A stretch of 64,000 bases of DNA from Suillus spraguei (taxonomy: Eukaryota > Basidiomycota > Agaricomycetes > Boletales > Suillaceae), in contig JABCPU010000163.1 in NCBI GenBank assembly GCA_016800925.1, forward strand, positions 62,001 to 126,000. Direction: 5' to 3'. The translations under genes and the position numbers were made by a program. This document shows positions 47,692-58,785 of the stretch, one piece after another. The notes beneath the pieces are model-generated. The model ran no database searches. It saw nothing but the letters and a program-made list of their open reading frames with translations, and was not told where the DNA came from. Positions within the stretch are counted from its first letter, which is position 1; every line of letters starts with the position of its first letter.

Positions 47692-49009
47692 GTCTAGGGT
47701 CGCAATCGGTCCGCCTATTAGGGCTTTGACTTTTTCTATGATGTTTTCCGTGTTTATTTCCGTATTGACTTCCTGTATTATTAGTGCAATTGCTCGTAGT
47801 ATGTCAGTATGTGTGGCGCCTAGATTTGCTGTGATACTAAATTCGAATAAAGCTACCGAGATTGATTGCAACATGCTACCGGCTGTTGGCATTACAAGAC
47901 CGTGCATGGACAAGATTTTTCGTGCTGTGTTCAGGTTGACAACATCTGTCTTCGTTCCTGTGCCCGATATGTGGTCTTGTATGGGTCTACTGGTTGAAAG
48001 CAAAGGTTTATCAGCTGCTGTCCGTCGGTTGGCCCTACCTGTGGTTGTCGTGGTGACCGGGCTCGTTGAGTTGATTGTTGGCATTTTGTTTGCTTTGTTG
48101 CTTCGTTCTTGGTTCTTGGTCTAGGGTTTTGGCGGTTTGTCTGGTGTCCTGGTGACCGCTGGGGCGCCTCTGGGCGTCCTTAGCGCTGTTGAGCGCGTTG
48201 TTGGCGGTTGGTTTCCGGGGTCCTAGTCGGGGTGCCACCTGGTTCAGGTCCAAGAAGCGATTCACTTCGGCTTGTGTCTTCTTGCCTTTGTCAACCAAAG
48301 CCTGAAGCTCCGCTCCATGGTTTATTCGCCGCGCAGAAAAGGATTCACGAGAAGTTCTTTGATGGGGAAACGTGCCTTGACGGACTTTCACCTGTCCAAT
48401 CTTCCCTGTGCGCCTTGCGCTCTACGAAAATCTAAGGGACAATGTTGATTGCGACCTTCATAAATCAAGGCAGTCACACTGACAGTCTTTACGACCATGT
48501 CGCCGTACCACCGGAGACAGATGGATTCGGCACCCTCTGTCTTCTCTAGTCGACCAAGGTACAGTTCAAGGTCTTCATTGTCGAAGTAAATCGAAGTAAT
48601 GGCTGCAACAAGCGTCGATGTTACACATTCTGTTGGTTTGAAATAAAATAACAACGTACCAGCATCCTTGGGCTCGAATTCCTTCTCGGTATTGAACACT
48701 ACAAGCAGAGGTAAATCGTCAAAAGTGCTGAAACGCACTATCACTGACCAAGAACGGGTAAATATCGCAGAATAACCGGTTTCAGTGGTACAGGGTTATC
48801 TAGATGCACCTATAGTTGTCTAGTTGGTGGAATAAGACTTTAAGAAGAAAATTGGAGTTTACCCAATACTTTGTTGTCTGACGCACAAAGGCATTCAGGT
48901 TCACGCCTGCACTTGAATCGCCCACATCATGTTTCTATGGAGATGAACAGTAAGAAGTATGAATGAATGTACCTTTTGAGATTTTGATACGAAGACCCGG
49001 ATGTCGTCC

Positions 49010-49340
49010 TCTCAATGAGTGCCGATCAGAACTAGCTACACCATTGGCAACGTTATTTGGAAATGAAATGTGTGAATCTTCTGTGAACCGGCTGGCGTGA
49101 CTCAGATGAAACCACAAGGGTGTAACGGAGAATGAAGCGACGAGATGAATTGAGGTCGGATTACTGAGGAACTGCAGCAGTATTGCACGACTTGGCTCTT
49201 GTATACCCATTTGCCTAAGCAGCCGTATACACAGGGTTGATGCAATACCAGTGAGTATGCTAGTGGAGATATCCAGAATATTGCTTGAAACATTGTATAG
49301 CAAATCACTTAACTAAATACTACGATGAAAACATTCACCG
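49010..49340 (-). repeat. Family B block, copy B4
   Basis: This is a copy of B1-B3 (minus frame RAILLQFLSNPTSIHL; edge GAGATATCCAGAATATTGCTT near 49266). It lies between the V1 pseudogene and DUF6533 copy A5, restoring the usual B-A order. Confidence 0.5.
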
Positions 49341-49471
49341 GTCCTATATCTCCTTGAAGTCTACTTCGGAACACCAAAATAACTTTGACACTATCACAAA
49401 AGTAGGAATAAATAAAAGCAGATTTCCCTGCTCCTTGCAGAGCACTAGACAACCATTAACTGAACCGAGCA

Positions 49472-51189
49472 TTACACACTACTGCCGGTCGATATATGCA
49501 CGCGCTCCTGGAAAGCAATAGAGATCATACCAGTCGCTGCATCGGAATCAACCACGAGCCTAGCATGATATTCTCGAATACTCAGGATCAGGCGGGGTCC
49601 TAGCACAAACATCTGCACGACCGCCAAAATGGAAAGCCCATCAACAAAAATCTGGAAATATATGGAATATTGATCCTATAGAAACGGTGCATCAATGAAT
49701 TGTGGTCATATGCAGATGTAAATAAAGGATGGCCATACCGCTGAAGAGAAATAAGTAACGAGGCGGAAGCAAGCAACAGCAACAAAGCTACAACACCCAA
49801 CCCTTCAGTGGAAAAAGGGACAATAATTACGATGTGAACTCACCTTGCAAAGTAAAGCACATGAGTTTTCATCAACACTGTGAAACAGTCTCCAAGAAGC
49901 CCCCCTGCCGAATATCGTCGCAGTTCACGGAAGTGTTTTACCGCAATCCAGACTGCGAGACACAGTGCGAAAACCTCCCACACAGTCGCGAGTATCCAAT
50001 TAAGGGAATCTAGAAACACCACATCTCCCGCATAGTTAAACGAACACTGATAGGTACCGGAGAGAACGAGTTCCCCTGGTATTCATCAATGAGATGCATA
50101 TTTTTTATCATAATCAGTTAAGCGTACCCCCTGAGATATTTATCGTTGACATTATGATTGCCACTCCACAGAAAATGCTGAGGCCCAGAAAGGGGACAAC
50201 GAGAAATATCAGGATCTTTCTGGATCGTTGATACATAGCATGTAACCGAGTGATGATGATGACTGGCAGTCAAGTCAATATCACTAGGATCTCGCAAGCG
50301 CCAAGCTCACCACCCAGCATAACAAATATGACAACACCGATCGAATCATATGCGGTGCATATGATAAAGCCTGACAAATCCAGTCAGTTACGAGTCTCAT
50401 GTAGCACACACTCCAAACAGCCTCACATCTGTAGCGGCATAGTGTGGCAGTCATTAGTGAATCAATAACTTTTAAAAATACACCCACCCCTGTAGGGAAC
50501 CACAGTTAACTGGAGGGGAATAGCAGGGATTTGTGCAGAAGACTCACTGTATCTGTCAGCGAGATGGTCGTAACACTGTCTGTATGCCGTTGGTCAGAAG
50601 AAGCAAAGACAGCGGGTGTACTAAGGAGACATACACAGCATGTTCAGGCTGATTATGAGAGATAGACGATTAGCATAACGTCGATTGTTTAGCCTTACGA
50701 ACGTACGCAGCATAAAAGATTCCGAGGTAGCGCACCTATGATACGCTGTGGTCAGCACGGCGTGGCGACTGCGACAAATCAAGTTACATACACCGAGATA
50801 TAGAACTGTCATTAGCGACCAGCGTTGTCTCTGGAATCAAGCGTATCTTCATGTGTTCCTCTCACGTGAAACTCTACTCACCCAGACCAATTCTACCTAT
50901 AAGATCATTCTTAGTAAGATGGCTGCCCCGGTCATAACATCAACGTACTTCTTGTCCAAATGTAAGTGCTGGAAATACTTGTAAGATGCCAGCAGTCGTT
51001 TAATTTTATCATGCTCACCCCAATCATACGACACTACAATGAAACTGGCAACTGCAAAACCGCACTCAAGGTTAGATTGAGACATCAGTTTCAACATGCG
51101 ACTGTTCTTTACGAACCTGAAAAATAGCTAGAAAAACGGAATGCATTGACGGCTGGCCACCAAGCGGGATCATTTGATACGATAGTCAT
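49472..51189 (-). CDS. DUF6533-type seven-helix membrane protein, copy A5 (best preserved)
   Basis: Start at 51189. Exon 1 encodes MTIVSNDPAWWPAVNAF and ends in phase 1. It joins a GTT GCC exon giving VASFIVVSYDW, then ALTFGQE, VELVW, RQRWSLMTVLYLG and VRYLGIFYAAYV through introns with normal ends and matching phases. Later exons give ITRLHAMYQRSRKILIFLVV, GTYQCSFNYAGDVVF and LATVWEVFALCLAVWIAVKH, and the last one ends at the stop 49472-49474. This is the DUF6533 pattern (YDW-ALTFGQEVE-W) plus about six further helices. The middle exon at about 50.5-50.6 kb is the least certain. Confidence 0.65.
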
Positions 51190-51399
51190 ATTGGTAGAGA
51201 AATGGAGGTGTGGGTGAGAGTATTGCGATGGCATATATACCACCGCCCAGCGCTTGAAGAACCAAGATGAGACTAAGGGATGATGTCCGTTGTGATCAAA
51301 GGTGTAATCAATCCAGGGGCTGAGCATAAGTGCTAGTACTAAAACATTTGCACGGCCAGAAATTAAAAGATGGAAGGCCAATTCGGCAGTCAAACCAAA

Positions 51400-52500
51400 A
51401 ATAGACCATCAAAATAGGGGAGATCCATACAAAGCAAACAGATAATTCACGCGTGCAAGCACATATCTCAATGCCCACCATCTATGCTCCCCGTCCTTGT
51501 GCCATCTTTCGGTTGATGAGCACCTTTTAGCTCTCTGGCTTGGCTACCGAGCTTTCGTATCAACGTGGAATTGGTGCGGTGCCAGTGCTGACAAGGCATC
51601 AATTTTCACAGCAAGAAAAGTCCTACCTGAATGATACATAGTAAAATGCAGTGTTATGCTGATATCCAAGCAGTGCTGAAAAAGAACATGATATCATCCC
51701 TAGAATAAACAGAGAAACGAGGACCCAGGCGCGAGTTGAGCACAGCAAGCAGTGCCTGTCAGCTGAGTTTTAACTGTTGGCGACGCCACTACATCAGCTT
51801 TAACATCCGATTAGCACATAAATGCCCAGATCTTCGAACATTCATATCAACGCGCCTCTGCGTAATAATTCATACAACAGTCCTATATTCATCTGCTAAC
51901 GATACGAGGATCGATCATTGATTGATGTATGCGCCGTCCCTCAACTACACGCAGAAATGAGGGACGAAGACTCGGGTGTCACATGTCCCATGAAAGAATG
52001 TTCTCGATGAGCACCGATTACTGAGTTTCAACTATGTAGTATTAATTAGCAACGTCACTTGGACTGCTCTCCATGAACCTATATGGATTCATGGCCGGCC
52101 AGTCATCTGAGACTGTAAAGTCTGACAAGGCTCGGACTGGGAACGGAACGAGAAACGACGACTTGGTATTAGCTCAAAAGACTAAAAAAAACGATATTCG
52201 ACGACGACGAGTATTAACAGGATGATTTTAAAGAGAATCAAAGGGAAACGTGTCTGAGGCGTGCAACGAGGAGTGATTGTGAATGGTATGAGTACATACG
52301 ATGTTGACGCCGATAGTCATATCTTGACAAGATTCATATTGGTAGAAACTTGGTGTGGCTTGGTGTCAGACATGTACAGAGCATCGATGGTGTTCAATAT
52401 ACGTCGTGAAATTACACTTGAAAGCTTGACTCCTTTCTTCACCAACTTCCAAAACGCCATACCTTGAAAGAATATCAGCATATTATGAAACTGACTGCTT
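51400..52500. repeat. Decayed array remnants
   Basis: 51430-51610 resembles the promoter side of the other A copies. 51715-51900 carries family E segments also seen near 58.45-58.75 kb. The frames of 60 codons here have no domain. From about 52320 the VTC4 copy V2 begins (3' end). Confidence 0.35.
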
Positions 52501-53873
52501 GATAAGGGAAACATACTTGAAAGGTTCCTTATCTTCCTCTGACACCCGGTTAAAGGAAGGGTTGATGCCAATGTCGGTTCGCCGCCAGTTATCGCCAGTG
52601 CGTGTCTGCCCATCCCAGTTATCTTCGCGAGCCATCGTGAGTTCCGTATCAAGCGATATCCGTACACGGGGATCTCCTGGCAGCTGGAACGCAGGTCAGA
52701 TATAAAACGTTCTTATGACTGGTACACTTGTGAGCGAAGGAGTCAGACTTAGGCGTGCTTACATACCTGAGTGGAGCTGCTTCGTAAGAATACGATACTG
52801 AATCTCGCTTGCAAGCTGAATCATGGAATCGACTTCGGCTTGTGTCTTCTTGCCTTTGTCAACCAAAGCCTGAAGCGCCGCGTCCACAGTATATTCGCCG
52901 CAGAAATGGGTTCACAAGATGTTCTTTGATAGGGAAACATGCCTTGACGGACTTTTCACCTGTCCAATCTTCCCTGTGCGTCTTGCGCTCTATGAAAATC
53001 TAAGGGACGATGTTGAGTGCGACCTTTATGAACCAAATGAGGCACACAAACAGTCTTTACGTCCATGTCGCCGTACCACCGGAGACAGATAGCTTCGACA
53101 CCCATTGTCCTCTCTAATCGACCAAGGTACGGTTCAAGGTTTTCATCGTCGAAGTAAATCAAAGTAATGGCTGCAACAAGCATTAACACTATATATACTG
53201 TTGTTTTGAAATAAAATAACTACGTACCAGCATCCTTGGGCTCGAATTCCTTCTCAGCATTGAACACTGCAAAGAGAGGTAAATCGTGAAAAGTGCTGAA
53301 ACGCACTATCACTGACCAAGAACGGGTAAATATCGCAGAATAGCCAGTTTCAGTGGTACAAGGTTATCTAGATGCACCTAGAGTCGTCTAGTTAGTGGAA
53401 CAAGCCTCTAAGAAGAAAATTGGAGTTGACCCCATACTTTGTTGTCTGACGCACAAAGGTACTCACTTGAATCGCCCTGTACGGGATGACCTGTGCTGCG
53501 GACCAAGTCGTAAAGCTTGGATAACTTGGCGATCAAAACCCAATTGTATTTACAGAACGGTCTTTCCTCGAGATAGTCTTTCATAAACGTAGGTTTGAGT
53601 GGAAGATTCGTGATTTTTTGATAAATCCAGGAAGACTACATCATGTTTCTATGGAGATGAACGGTAAAAGGTATGAATGAATGTACCTTTTAAGATTTTG
53701 AGAAAATCATTGATGTTCAACCTAGTGTACAATAATGCCAAGTCGTGAACATCTGCAGTGGCGATTTGTTCTTGAAGTCCGTGAAAGAGATCAGGTAACG
53801 AACTTGGTGGTGGTCGTATGCTGTGGTGTTCGTGAATGACCTCGTAGACAGAACTCATACAAATAATAATCAT
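52320..53873 (-). pseudogene. VTC4-type polyphosphate polymerase fragment, copy V2
   Basis: On the minus strand, from 53.87 kb downward: GLQEQIATADVHDLALLYTR and FLKILK (end of the SPX side). Then TFMKDYLEERPFCKYNWVLI plus KLSKLYDLVRSTGHPVQGDS near 53.49-53.59 kb, [84 protein letters not shown] and TDIGINPSF. This is a longer stretch of VTC4 than V1. A 2-base loss in the CTGCGGCGAA stretch near 52900 and altered splice sites break it. It provides the empty site for the LINE that split V1. Confidence 0.8.
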
Positions 53874-54218
53874 CTACTAACCCTGATCAAACTCCGAGGC
53901 AAGTTTGAATCAGATCTTCAGAAAGAACAAAGACCCGGGTGTCGTCCTCTCGATGAGCGCCGATCAGCTGAGCTTCAACTAGCGATACCATTGGTAACGT
54001 CATTTGGAAATGAGTGAATCTTCTGTGAGTCAGTCGGTGTGACTCAGGTAAGAACACAAGAGATGTAACTAAATACCACGACGAAAATATTTATGTCTCC
54101 TTGAAGTCTACTTCGGAACAACAAAATAACTTTGATACTATTACAAAAGTGGGAATAAATAAAAGCAAATTTCCCTGCTCCTTGCAGAGCACTAGACAAC
54201 CGTTAACTGAACCGACCA

Positions 54219-55940
54219 TTACACACTACTGCCAGTCGATACATGCACGCGCTCCTGGAAAGCAATGGAGGTCATACCAGATGCTGCATCGGAATCAGCC
54301 ACGAGCTTAGCGTGATATTCTCGAATACTAAGGATCAGGCGGGTCCTAGCACAAACATTTGCACGACCTGAAAATGGAAAGCAGCTCATAAATCTGGCAT
54401 CTAGGAATTTGATCCTATAAAAATGATGCATCGATGAACCGTGGTCGTATGCAAATGTAAATAAAGGATGAACATACCGCCACTGGAGAGAAATCATGAA
54501 TGAGCTGGAAGCAAGAAACAGCAACAAAGCTACGTTCAACCTCTCAGTGGAAAAAGGGACAATAATCACAATGTGAGCTCACCTCGCAAAGTAAACCACG
54601 TGAGTTTCACCAACACTGTAAACAGTCCCCAATAATCCCCCCTGCTGAATGTTGTCGCAGTTCACGGAAGTGTTTTACCGCAATCCAGATTGCGAGACAC
54701 AGTGCAAGGACCTCCCACACAGTCCCAATTATCCAAGTAAGGGAGTCAGAAGTAGTATATCTCCCACATAGTTATACGAGCACTGATAGGTGCCGGAGAG
54801 AATGAGTTCCTCTGGTATTCATCAATGAGATGCATATTTTTATCAGAAAAATAAACAATTAAGCGCACCCCCTGAAGCATACATCATTATCATTATGTTT
54901 ACCACTCCGCTGAAAATGTTGACAGCCAGAGAGGTGACAACGAGAAATTTCTGGATCTTTCTGGATCCCTGATACATAGCATGCAACCGAGTGATGATGA
55001 TGACTGGAACTCAAGTCAATATCACTAGAATCTCGCAAGTGCCAAGCTCACCCCACAGCATAGCAATTACCACAAAATCGGTCCAATCATATGTGGCGTA
55101 TATCATAAAACCTGACAAATCCAGTCAGGGACCAGTCCGCGTTACACATTCCGAATAGGCTACATCTGTGACAGGATAAGTAGTTTAGCAGTCATTAGTG
55201 AAACGAGAAGTTGGTGAAAAACCATGCCCACCCCTACAGGGAACCGCAGTTAATTGGAGTGGAACAGTAGGCATCTGTGCAGAAGACTCACTGCATCTGT
55301 TAGCGGGATGGTCAGAACACTGTCTGTATGCCGTTGGTCAGAAGAAGCACAGACAGCGAATGTACTAAGGAGACATGCCCAGCATCACCAGGCTGATTAT
55401 GAGAGATAGACGATTAGCACAACATCGACTGTTCAGCCTTGCGAACGTACACAACATAAAAGATTCCAAGGTAGCGCACCTATGATACATTGTAGTCAGC
55501 ACGACGTGGCAACCGTGACAAACAAGCTACATACAGCGAGATACAGGACTGTCATTAGCGACCAGCGTTGTCTCTGGAATTAAGCGTATCCTCATGTGTG
55601 TTCCTCTGACATGAGGCTCTACTCACCCACACCAATTCTACCTATAAGACCATTCTTAGCAAGAGGGCTGCCCCGGTCATAGCATCAACATACCTCTTGT
55701 CCTAATGTAAGTACTGAAAATACTTGTAAGATATGGCGGCCAGCAGTCCTTTAAAATTATCATGCTCACCCCAATCATATGTCACTACAATGAAGCTGGC
55801 AACTGCGAAATCGCAGCCAAGATTACATTGAGACATCAGCTTCAACATGCGACTGCTCTCTACGAACTTATAAAATAGCTGTAGAAAATATTTGCATTGA
55901 TGGCCGGCCACCAAGTAGGATCATTTGAGATGAAGGTCAT
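54219..55940 (-). CDS. DUF6533-type seven-helix membrane protein, copy A6
   Basis: Start at 55940 (MTFISNDPTWWPAINAN), then VASFIVVTYDWG, ALTFGQ-type sequence and EVELVW near 55.63-55.83 kb. A mid-gene exon near 54.6-54.78 kb encodes EVLALCLAIWIAVKHF on the minus strand. The final exon 54219-54360 encodes LILSIREYHAKLVADSDAA and SIAFQERVHVSTGSSV. The last-exon frame is clean; the donor after the long mid exon (near 54.60 kb) lacks one base relative to A5. It may be functional or recently damaged. Confidence 0.5.
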
Positions 55941-56235
55941 ATTAGTGGAGCAATGGAGTTGCAGGTAAGTGGCGAATTTGGTGTACGTATTGCGATGGAA
56001 TATATGCCACCACCAAGCGCTAGGATAACCAAAATGAGATCAAGGTATGATGTCCGTTGCTGCCTCAATTGACCAAAGGTATAATCAATCCAGGGATTGA
56101 GTGATGGTACTGAAACATTTGCAAAATTTGGATACCGTAAAAGATGGAAGGCAAATTGTGTCAGCATGCCAAAGTCAAACCAAAAATAGACCAACAAAGA
56201 GATCCATACGATTCGTGTCTGCTAAGTTCATATGA

Positions 56236-56480
56236 TACGAAGCAAACAGATAACTCACGCTCTACCGTATGCAGGGAAACGCACGGGTACGGGTAACACC
56301 GCGGTTCTATGCTGACGGGTTTGGAGGGTACGGGTACGGTGTAGGATAGTCGTACCCTTGAGCATACCGTGGCCATTCACCGTGGGTCGGCGGTGTTTGG
56401 GCGGGTATGATGTTCCGAGTCGGGAACCGAGTGACAGCCATTGAACACCGTGTTTGATTCTCTGTGTTTCCTTCCTCTGA
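56236..56480. mobile_element. Possible hAT-type MITE with GGGTACGGGTA motifs
   Basis: This sequence interrupts the promoter-side segment that in the other units runs on from CTCTACCCGTGTG (compare 37.84 and 23.32 kb). It contains ACGGGTACGGGTAACACCGC and GGTACGGGTACGG. Similar motifs occur at 58.99-59.16 kb beside the hAT transposase gene. Exact ends and a target duplication could not be fixed. Confidence 0.4.
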
Positions 56481-56492
56481 GAGCTTGAGGAT

Positions 56493-56540
56493 CACAAGTG
56501 AATGCTAACAATGATCACAAGTGAATGCTAACAATGATCA
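56493..56540. repeat. 23-bp tandem duplication
   Basis: GATCACAAGTGAATGCTAAC(AAT) is repeated twice without change, followed by a partial third GATCACA. It lies at the right border of the putative MITE and may mark a replication slip or an excision footprint. Confidence 0.7.
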
Positions 56541-56559
56541 CACGAAGCTTGACTTCTTG

Positions 56560-57040
56560 TTCTTCAAACGGTATAGGCTGATTTCGTAGAACTTGATCAT
56601 CAAACCTAAGCAACTTCCATATCCTACGACCCTTGATCGTATAAGACAGATTGATGGCAGAACGTTCTGTTCTCATCCGATCTAAAAAAAAGTCGAGGAT
56701 AACTCACCCAGGCCGTGCCATACAGTGGCTGTCCAATGCTGATGCACGCTCTTTGATACTTATTCAGATAGTGATCCAACCAAGGCCTAGGTGTGATGCG
56801 ATCCTTCGAAAAGCTTGCTATCCCGATGAGCATCAGCACTCTCGAGGGTAACAGGACCTCCAAGGTTATTCAACAAGGGAAGATTGTGTCGACATCACAG
56901 ACATTGTATATGTAAAACAAGGGAAAGGCAGACAGATCACTCACATGGACAACCCTTTCAATGAACAATCAGTGTCCTTGGCATATGTGCACCTTCTCAC
57001 CCTCCACCACGGTCGTTGGCCTATCGTATCATAAGGAAGC
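56560..57040 (-). repeat. Family D block, copy D5
   Basis: It shares the CGAAGCTTGACTTCTTGTTC start, the ATGCGATCCTTCGAAAAGC and the AAGGTTATTCAACAAGGGAAG segments with D1-D4. The minus frame 56624-56863 includes YQRACISIGQPLYGTAWVSY, a region not seen intact elsewhere. It is upstream of copy A6. Confidence 0.45.
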
Positions 57041-57399
57041 TAATTGAGGAATTTCATACAAGGTACCTCGCACTCACCTTGTTTGCGGTGTGCAGTGGAC
57101 TCAAGTCTATCAATTACTACAGCCTAATTCATGATTCATGTGTGGTGGATACAACACCATCCCTAGAATAAACAAAGAAATGAGAAAGATGAGGACTCGG
57201 GCGTGAGTCGAGCACAGCAAGCAGTCAAATTCTGCCATGGAAGCCTGATGACTATGTTCTCGATCAGCGCCAGTCAGTTGAGTTTCAACTGTTGGCGACG
57301 CCACTAGAAAAGTAACATCCGACTGCTCTCATGGCATTGACACAAATAGCTTATAACACGTTACGGATTGATGCACGGTCACCAACAAGACGGTGATAC

Positions 57400-57885
57400 T
57401 TGGGCTGATTCCGTAAAACTTGTTCACCAAGCCGAAGTAGCGCCTATATGCTAGGACCTTTGATTGTATAAGAGTGACCGAAGGCGGTAACATTCTGTGG
57501 GTACTTGATTAAAAAAATAAGTTTAAAGAGTAGCTCACCTGTGCCATACAGCTACCGATGCACACCCCTCGGTGTCATTCAAATGAAAACAGATGCACAA
57601 CTTCGAAAAGCTTGCTGTCTCGATGATTCTTGATGGGCATCAGCAGTTTCTTCGAGCATAACAGGACCTCCAAAGTTATTTAACAAGAGTGTCTTATGTC
57701 AACGTTGGACTTGTAGAAGAAGGGAGGAACAGATAGATCTCTCATCTGTATAACTTTCTCGATGAATAATAATAATCCACGTTCTGAGCATATGCACGCG
57801 CTATTGCCCTCTCCACCTTGGCCATCGGCCTATCATATCACAAGGACGCCAATAAATGGTAAGCGCGGGATTTGATTCAAGACAC
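57400..57885 (-). repeat. Family D block, copy D6
   Basis: A second D copy follows D5 directly, without an intervening DUF6533 gene (segments CATACAGCTACCGATGCACA, TTCGAAAAGCTTGCTGTC, GGACCTCCAAAGTTATTTAAC). A full unit has probably been deleted between them. Confidence 0.45.
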
Positions 57886-58039
57886 ACCTTGTTTGCGGCA
57901 AGCGCAGGTTGATGTGAATTCAATCACCACAGCCTGCTTCGTAATTTGAATACAACACTATCACTAGACTAAAAACAGAAATGAGAAAGATGATCAGCCC
58001 GGCGTTTCAGATTCAACATTTCAAATTGTGTTCTTTCAA

Positions 58040-58760
58040 ACACCGACAATGTATGGTAATGCGCTCTGTTCTAATCACCCTCCCACATGCAACCCCATCA
58101 TTCACAGGATTTACTCCGTTGGGACTAACGCTCATGCAGAACCTTAGTACTTAGCGAGCCGCACATATCATTCTCTCTCGCCAAATCTTGAAGTAGATAT
58201 TCTCGTCAACCTCTTGTGACTAGATGTTCACCAACTTGGATGTCATCTGACTCATCTGTGTCCTTTATTTGGTCCTTCTGCTCTCGAATCCGTGGTTAAC
58301 GTCGATGTGTGGTGAACACAACATCATAGACTAAAAATGAAAATGAGAAAGACGAGGACCCGGGCTTGAGTCGTCCTTGCAACCACAGGAAGGCTCTTCA
58401 TATTACTTACGTCATAAAGAGCGCTAGTCAGCTCAGTTTCAACCGTTGGCGATTCCACTAGAAAAGCACATCAGCTTCCACTTCCATTGACCCACAAATA
58501 GCTTATAATACGTTATGAATTGATGCCCGGCTACCAACCAGAGGGTGATATTGGTAGAGATTCGAGAGTGGGTTGGGTGAGCCCTGTTAACGATTTCGAG
58601 AACCAAATTCAAACTCAGTCTCTCAACTTTCCACTGCCAACTCGAAAGCTGATCCTCGCGCCACAATCAATGAACATTCATGTTAACGCGCCTCCCGATG
58701 ATAATTCATACAACAGTCCTATAATCACACTTCTGCTAACCCCGATCAAACACCAAGGTT
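58040..58760. repeat. Array remnants: SDR-like N-terminal fragment and DUF6533 5' edge
   Basis: 58130-58290 (plus) matches the early part of SDR-like copy C2 (LEVDILVNLL and the following CTCTTGTGACT segment). 58500-58600 carries the 5' edge of a DUF6533 gene in reverse (ITLWLVAGHQF on minus). 58588-58760 repeats parts of 13.95 and 51.83 kb. This is the right end of the array. Confidence 0.45.
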
Positions 58761-58785
58761 AAAATAGCACGACGAGGCCGTTCGA

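Larger units (their letters stand above)
45013..48084 (-). pseudogene. LINE ORF1 (gag-like, CCHC zinc knuckles), split by a hAT-type insert
   Basis: The C-terminal part, 45013-46485, carries three CCHC-type knuckles in a row (RCLKCHSFENTHMAAEC, TCGTCGEHHRTAAC, FCRNCKVKGHAAW) after an RRM-like region. The N-terminal 131 residues (start 48084, MPTINSTSPV) lie on the far side of the insert at 46494-47691. The frame runs on exactly once one 8-bp duplication is ignored (TLD then EKVETL). The joined ORF would have about 620 residues. It ends TAG at 45013-45015, and the ORF2 ATG follows two bases later. Confidence 0.85.
40732..48263 (-). mobile_element. Near-complete Tad/I-type LINE, 12-bp target duplication, poly(A) tail
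   Basis: The 3' end is a run of 21 T on the plus strand (40732-40752), i.e. a poly(A) tail of a minus-strand element. ACTTCGGCTTGT stands at both borders (40721-40732 and 48264-48275). The paralogous site at about 52838 reads straight through with one copy, giving the empty allele. After removing the 1.2-kb hAT insert the element is about 6.3 kb, with ORF1 and ORF2 in order and a 5' UTR of about 180 bp. Confidence 0.92.
40485..48745 (-). pseudogene. VTC4-type polyphosphate polymerase fragment, copy V1, split by a LINE
   Basis: The 5' part (minus, 48.26-48.74 kb) encodes [55 protein letters not shown] and [14 protein letters not shown]. The 3' part (40.49-40.72 kb) encodes [20 protein letters not shown] and [14 protein letters not shown]. 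These are consecutive pieces of the VTC catalytic domain, known for ATP-dependent polyphosphate synthesis at the vacuole. Besides the LINE at 40732-48263 there is a lost base near 48385 (after DWTG) and a stop near 48330. The SPX domain and C-terminal membrane part are missing. Copy V2 is at 52.5 kb. Confidence 0.8.
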
